A stretch of 64,000 nucleotides of DNA from Oscillospiraceae bacterium (GTDB lineage Bacteria; Bacillota; Clostridia; Oscillospirales; Acutalibacteraceae). A model generated the notes under the pieces. The model saw nothing but the letters and a program-made list of their open reading frames with translations. It searched no databases and was not told the origin of the DNA. Below are positions 60,868-64,000 of the stretch, piece by piece. The DNA is taken from contig CAJTCU010000005.1 in NCBI GenBank assembly GCA_910574935.1, forward strand, positions 153,581 to 217,580. Direction: 5' to 3'. Within the stretch, counting starts at the first letter, position 1; the number at the start of each line of letters is the position of its first letter. Both the position numbers and the translations under genes were made by a program.

Positions 60868-61503
60868 ATGCCTACACTGGAATTGAAAAATGTTTCTTAC
60901 GCCTATGAAAAGGGCAAAGCGGTTTTGCAGAACGTCAGCGCAGAACTGGAAACCGGGAAGATGTATGCCATCCTCGGCCCGTCCGGGTCGGGCAAGACCA
61001 CGCTGCTGTCCCTATTGGGCGGGCTGGATGTGCCAACGCAGGGAAGCGTCCTGTTTGACAGCGAGGACATTACGACAAAGGGCCTGGAACACCACCGCAG
61101 GAACCATATCTCGCTGATTTTCCAAAGCTATAACCTGATTGACTACATGACGCCCGTTGAAAATGTGCGGCTTACTGCCAAGCTGGACGCCGCCACCATT
61201 CTGGAACGGCTGGGGCTGGAGCAAGACGAGATTGCCCGGAACGTGCTGAAACTGTCCGGCGGACAGCAACAGCGGGTGGCGATTGCGCGGGCGCTGGCTT
61301 CCGATGCCCCGGTTATTCTGGCGGACGAGCCAACAGGTAACTTGGACGCCGACACCGCCGAGGAGATCACGGCGATTTTGAAAGAGAGCGCCCATGCGTT
61401 CGGTAAGTGCGTGGTGATCGTGACACACTCTGGCGAGGTGGCAAAGCAGGCGGATATGGTGCTGGAAATCAAACGTGGACATTTGAAAGAGAGGGAAATG
61501 TGA
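60868..61503 (+). CDS. ABC transporter ATPase (LolD/MacB-like)
   Basis: 211 residues. Walker [10 protein letters not shown] near 38-46, Q-loop [18 protein letters not shown], signature [15 protein letters not shown], Walker [13 protein letters not shown], and H-loop [10 protein letters not shown]. Partner of the upstream FtsX-like permease. TGATG overlap with the downstream lipoprotein shows coupling. Slightly short but complete. Confidence 0.95.
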   Translation: MPTLELKNVSYAYEKGKAVLQNVSAELETGKMYAILGPSGSGKTTLLSLLGGLDVPTQGSVLFDSEDITTKGLEHHRRNHISLIFQSYNLIDYMTPVENVRLTAKLDAATILERLGLEQDEIARNVLKLSGGQQQRVAIARALASDAPVILADEPTGNLDADTAEEITAILKESAHAFGKCVVIVTHSGEVAKQADMVLEIKRGHLKEREM

Positions 61504-61766
61504 TGAAGAAAATTACTGCTATTTTGGCGTGTATGGTGGTCTGCTTCTTGCTGTTCACCGGCTGTACCAATCAGAAAGACGGCAGCGATCAGGACACAAA
61601 TTTGGGGAACTCCGTGGAAATTGATGATACGGATATTGATATTGACGCCGGAACAAAGCCGGGTGCCGAGGACAACTCTGACAATGTTTCCCTGCCAGAT
61701 GGCTACACTTACAGTTTCAAAGACCCGGATAATGCGGACGGTATTGTAGTCACGCCGAGGGAATAA
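61503..61766 (+). CDS. Small acidic lipoprotein of the ABC module
   Basis: 87 residues: signal peptide and lipobox LFTGCTN ([15 protein letters not shown]), then an acidic linker ([18 protein letters not shown]) and a C-terminal [20 protein letters not shown]. It overlaps the ATPase gene (TGATG). It may be an accessory surface subunit, for example ligand capture or shielding. No named family. Confidence 0.7.
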   Translation: MKKITAILACMVVCFLLFTGCTNQKDGSDQDTNLGNSVEIDDTDIDIDAGTKPGAEDNSDNVSLPDGYTYSFKDPDNADGIVVTPRE

Positions 61767-61780
61767 GAAAAAATTCCCGT

Positions 61781-61799
61781 TTCACACAGGTTCCATATT
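61781..61799 (+). promoter_or_regulatory. Operator-like element, site 3 (related)
   Basis: TTCACACAGGTTCCATATT matches the 19-mer of sites 1 and 2 at 14 of 19 positions, with TTCCA kept at the same spacing. It follows the end of the ABC operon by 14 bases, so it may instead control the gene downstream. Confidence 0.5.
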
Positions 61800-62009
61800 G
61801 GCTTTATATAGGTTCCACATAGCGGCGGTACTTTGGTAAAAAGTGCCGCCGCTGTGATTTTGGCGGCTTTAGGAGGCAGCCGCTATGTGGATATTTCGCC
61901 GTGAGGAATTGAGAGCGCCGTTATCAAAAAAAGCCCGTCCTCCGCCTGGGAGAACTGCGGTCACGAGGTTATACTATACGACACAGATAAAGTAAATTAT
62001 ACTGTGCAA
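61800..62009 (+). other. Non-coding spacer with possible promoter
   Basis: After the ABC module comes a second TTCCACATAG word (61813-61822) and a GCGGC-rich stretch. TATACT at about 61971 and 61999 are candidate -10 boxes. No protein is supported here. Confidence 0.4.
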
Positions 62010-62142
62010 TTCGTCCGATGGGTTTATGACCTATCGGACGAATTTTGTCGTAACCTGTCAAACCCGATGGACAGGCTCTTATGGAGTATAGGTTGCCGTG
62101 GCCCGCCCTCCAATCTGAATTTCAAAAAATTCAGATTGGAGG
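62010..62142 (+). promoter_or_regulatory. Structured leader with perfect Shine-Dalgarno-sequestering hairpin
   Basis: Three hairpins follow each other: TTCGTCCGAT/ATCGGACGAA (62010-62042), CCTGTC/GACAGG (62054-62075), and a perfect 16-bp stem CCTCCAATCTGAATTT (62107-62122) with AAATTCAGATTGGAGG (62127-62142) around a four-base loop. The last one buries the whole GGAGG site (62138-62142) of the TTG start at 62152 by pairing it to CCTCC. A related hairpin is at 43348. Confidence 0.88.
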
Positions 62143-62151
62143 TAGCAAACC

Positions 62152-62649
62152 TTGAAAAACTATCGCAAAAGCGATTATGCCCTGAACAAGTTCAGCGAGG
62201 GTATTGTATATCAGTTTTCTGACCGAACCCTGGAAATCTCTTTGGAGGACTTTCTGCGGGACAACCCCGGCAAGACAGAAGCGGATTCTATGGCCCTGAA
62301 AGCTGTGTCTGACGAAATTTATTTGGAGTAGGCCCGTCTTGAAACAGCCCAGGGGAATAAGACGTTTTCCATGACCGGGCTGGAGGACGCCATAGCACAT
62401 CCCGCCCCAACCCTGGACGACAGCTACATCATGTCCGATGACCGCCGCCGTGTCAAACTTGCGGTGGACAAGCTGTTCAGGTGCGGCAGGCTGACGGTAA
62501 AGCAGAAAGAACGCTTTGTCAGGTACTTCTTCGCCGGGGTGTCTCTGCGGAAAATCGCCAGTGATGAGGGGGTGCATTTCACATCAGTGGACGAGAGCAT
62601 CCGCCGAGCGGTGGACAAGCTCCGTACATACTTCAACGAGATCAAATAA
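62152..62649 (+). pseudogene. ICE sigma-70-like regulator interrupted by an amber codon
   Basis: Start TTG 62152, after GGAGG. The first part reads KNYRKSDYALNKFSEGIVYQF and EISLEDFLRDNPGKTEADSMALKAVSDEIYLE, then TAG at 62329-62331, then in the same frame ARLETAQGNKTFSMTGLEDAIAHP and a region-4-like HTH (LTVKQKERFVRYFFAGVSLRKIASDEGVHFTSVDESIRRAVDKL) to TAA 62649. Homologues are continuous. The single change CAG to TAG (Q) restores 165 codons. A nonsense mutation is most likely; reading-through is possible but unproven. The terminator follows at 62656. Confidence 0.85.
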
Positions 62650-62655
62650 CTTCCT

Positions 62656-62690
62656 GGGAGGGCTGTCAGTGTTGACGGCCCTCCCATTTT
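62656..62690 (+). terminator. Terminator after the sigma-like gene
   Basis: GGGAGGGC.GTCA pairs with TGAC.GCCCTCCC (62656-62685), then ATTTT. Confidence 0.85.
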
Positions 62691-63336
62691 ACCTTCTGAA
62701 AAAATATTTTGAGATTTTTTTATTTTCTACCCCTACACCCCCCTCTTTTAAGTGCATTAGGTGAAAGGCGATGGAAAGCCTTCCACCTGTTCCTCGTTTG
62801 TGCGGCGAATGGGTTTGACCTTTGACAACTTCATACCCATTCATCAAGCACATTCCTATTGCCGCAAGCCACTTTTGCCGCCGCGCCAGGATGTGCCGGA
62901 TAGGACAGCGGGATGCCACACTATCATTTCGTCCATGGTCTGCCGTCCGGCACGGAGCGAGTACCAGCGGCCATGAAATACCGGGCGGCTCCCGGTACGG
63001 CCACGACCGGCAATAGGGCTAACGATACTCCTGTTCAGTCACAGTTCGAGCGTGAAAGTGTTTCCAGCACTATGCCGTCGCAGGCAATGAGAGCAGCCGC
63101 ATGAGAACCATGCGGGGGTGAAATTCCCGTGGAGCTGGTCGCCGCCAGCCGCTTGATGACTTCCCACAGCGGGCCGGGGTGTCGCGGACAAATAGGCTTG
63201 CTTTGATATAAGCCGGACAGCGGGACAGGTTTATGGAAACGGGAGCGTTTATGCTCCACCAACCTTGATATGTCATGCTGTCCGGCCCCTACATAGGCGG
63301 CGCAGGCCGTCTAATTTTTATAGGAGGTCAAACACC
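62691..63336 (+). other. Long non-coding stretch with inverted repeats before pemK
   Basis: No frame has recognisable protein or convincing ribosome binding site. It holds a long-range inverted repeat CCGGACAGC (63213-63221)/GCTGTCCGG (63277-63285) enclosing a smaller hairpin GGAGC/GCTCC (63242-63256), 50 bases before the pemK start. This could be a leader control or a recombination/transfer site, but no nic motif is recognised. Confidence 0.45.
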
Positions 63337-63870
63337 ATGAGCAGGACATATTTATGCGGCGACCTGTATTACGCCGACCTGGGCCACGGGATCGGCTCGG
63401 AACAGAAGGGCACCCGGCCCGTTGTTATTATCCAGAACAACGTAGGCAACAAGTACAGCCCCACCGTTATTATCGCCGCCATCACCAGCAAGGCCAACGT
63501 CAAGGCCAAGCTGCCCACCCACTACTACCTGGACGCCGGGAACGGACTGACCCAACCCTCCCTTGTCCTGTTGGAGCAAATTCGCACCGTGGACAAGCGG
63601 CGGCTGTCCGGCTACATCGGCAGACTGGACAAGAAACATATCCAGGGCATCAACCACGCCTTGGCGGTCAGCATCGGCCTGATCGAACCCGTACCCCCGA
63701 AACTGACCCTTTGCTTATGCGGCGCTTGTGCTGACGCTTTTCGCGGCACGGGCGCTTTTGCTTTGCGGGAGGCCGCGCCGGGACAGGCTGAAAAGGAGGT
63801 CTGTGTCTACTGCGGCCAGCACCCCGGCATGGAGTATGTGGTCACGCCGAAAGGAGGGGCGGGGGTATGA
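63337..63870 (+). CDS. PemK/MazF-family toxin with Cys-rich C-terminal extension
   Basis: 177 residues. The N-terminal 115 residues are PemK/MazF-like: [43 protein letters not shown], conserved Gly, and [23 protein letters not shown]. MazF enzymes cut mRNA. After IGLIEP comes an extra segment with cysteines ([11 protein letters not shown] and [13 protein letters not shown]), four in two CxxC-like pairs. No antitoxin gene precedes it in the window. It overlaps the Xis gene by four bases. Start ATG 63337 is set by AGGAGG. Confidence 0.88.
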   Translation: MSRTYLCGDLYYADLGHGIGSEQKGTRPVVIIQNNVGNKYSPTVIIAAITSKANVKAKLPTHYYLDAGNGLTQPSLVLLEQIRTVDKRRLSGYIGRLDKKHIQGINHALAVSIGLIEPVPPKLTLCLCGACADAFRGTGAFALREAAPGQAEKEVCVYCGQHPGMEYVVTPKGGAGV

Positions 63871-64000
63871 GTTATCCTGATGTGCCCATTTGGGAGAAGT
63901 ACACCCTGACCATCGAGGAAGCGGCCAAGTATTTCCGCATTGGGGAAAAGAAGCTGCGAAAACTGGCGGAGGAAAACCCGGACGCCAACTGGCTGATAAT
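63867..64000 (+). CDS. Excisionase (Tn916 Xis-like), 3' end outside window
   Basis: 44 residues visible: [44 protein letters not shown]. This is the MerR-like Xis of Tn916-type elements (WEKYxLTIEEAAxYFxIG), which directs excision with a tyrosine integrase expected downstream. The ATG overlaps the pemK stop (ATGA). Confidence 0.9.
   Translation, partial: MSYPDVPIWEKYTLTIEEAAKYFRIGEKKLRKLAEENPDANWLI

Larger units (their letters stand above)
28900..64000 (+). mobile_element. Integrative conjugative element, degenerate, right part outside the window
   Basis: Gene content from parA (29000) to excisionase (63867) is that of a Clostridial ICE: parA/parB, surface module with sortase, DNA helicase, sigma-like regulators, VirB6, PrgI, VirB4, CHAP hydrolase, PemK toxin and Tn916-like Xis. 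The integrase and right end lie beyond 64000. The left boundary is not seen; about 28.7-28.9 kb is a guess based on the last chromosomal remnant and the terminator at 28901. Many transfer genes are truncated, and no relaxase or VirD4 is visible. Confidence 0.8.

Noticed and set aside
62761-63104. Short plus frames between the sigma-like gene and pemK
   Set aside because: No ribosome binding sites, overlapping frames with Arg/Pro-rich shadow composition.
1-64000. Phage, CRISPR-Cas or restriction system
   Set aside because: No cas, phage structural or restriction genes were recognised in any frame.

Overview
The window looks like a chromosomal segment of a gut-type Clostridia (Oscillospiraceae-like Firmicute): strong AGGAGG ribosome binding sites, TTGACA/TATAAT promoters, thyX with tmk, a YjfB-like peptide, MATE/MarR, ECF sigma with DUF4179 partners, EFR1 flavodoxin-ferredoxin, and a conjugative element of the parA / PrgI / VirB4 / CHAP / PemK / Xis type. 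This is inferred from gene content only; there is no rRNA or tRNA gene in the window.

Region 1 (1-16.5 kb) is a mostly intact chromosomal block. It runs TrkH (cut by the window edge), a solute-binding lipoprotein, thyX-tmk, a DJ-1 family gene, a Nudix hydrolase, mltG, a U32 peptidase, a YjfB-like peptide and a GNAT-like protein. These converge on a BTAD regulator across a 186-bp MITE whose two TAG ends are the stop codons of both genes. Minus-strand units follow: DUF4179 anti-sigma-like protein plus ECF sigma factor, an esterase, and MarR-MATE.

Region 2 (16.7-28.9 kb) is eroding. A sugar ABC operon (binding protein, permease, permease, RpiB-like isomerase) carries a nonsense codon and several frameshifts, and a truncated sensor kinase lies opposite it. 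Three copies of a 138-159 bp inverted-repeat element sit in and near it. A parA remnant, an intact flavodoxin/Rrf2 divergent pair, an SLH-SGNH surface protein, an MBOAT acyltransferase remnant and a proline-rich lipoprotein complete the region.

Region 3 (about 28.9-64 kb) is an integrative conjugative element that ends beyond the window (excisionase starts at 63867). It carries parA, a truncated parB and a cell-surface module: a broken TM surface protein, sortase, transglutaminase-like protein and SpaA/Cna-B adhesin. An apparently intact group II intron with an RT/HNH protein interrupts the adhesin. A second, ORF-deleted group II intron joins the adhesin gene to a helicase fragment. Then come tnpV, an AT-rich bacitracin-type ABC cassette with a fused HTH-ATPase, sigma-like regulators, a VirB6 fragment, PrgI, a VirB4 lacking Walker A, XF1762 and a CHAP hydrolase. 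Cargo follows: an FAD oxidoreductase, a second ECF/anti-sigma pair, a LytTR/GHKL operon with two DUF6033-like genes, and a VanRS-like two-component/FtsX-ABC operon. The end holds a sigma-like gene with an internal amber codon, a PemK/MazF toxin and Xis.

So many transfer genes are truncated or internally deleted (parB, helicase, VirB6, VirB4, sigma-like genes; no relaxase or coupling protein in view) that the element is unlikely to transfer by itself. Chimeric assembly of related elements is the main alternative explanation. The most unusual signals are the hybrid intron junction, the stop-codon-providing MITE, the paired Shine-Dalgarno-sequestering hairpins at 43348 and 62107, and a three-site operator-like repeat in the VanRS-like ABC module.
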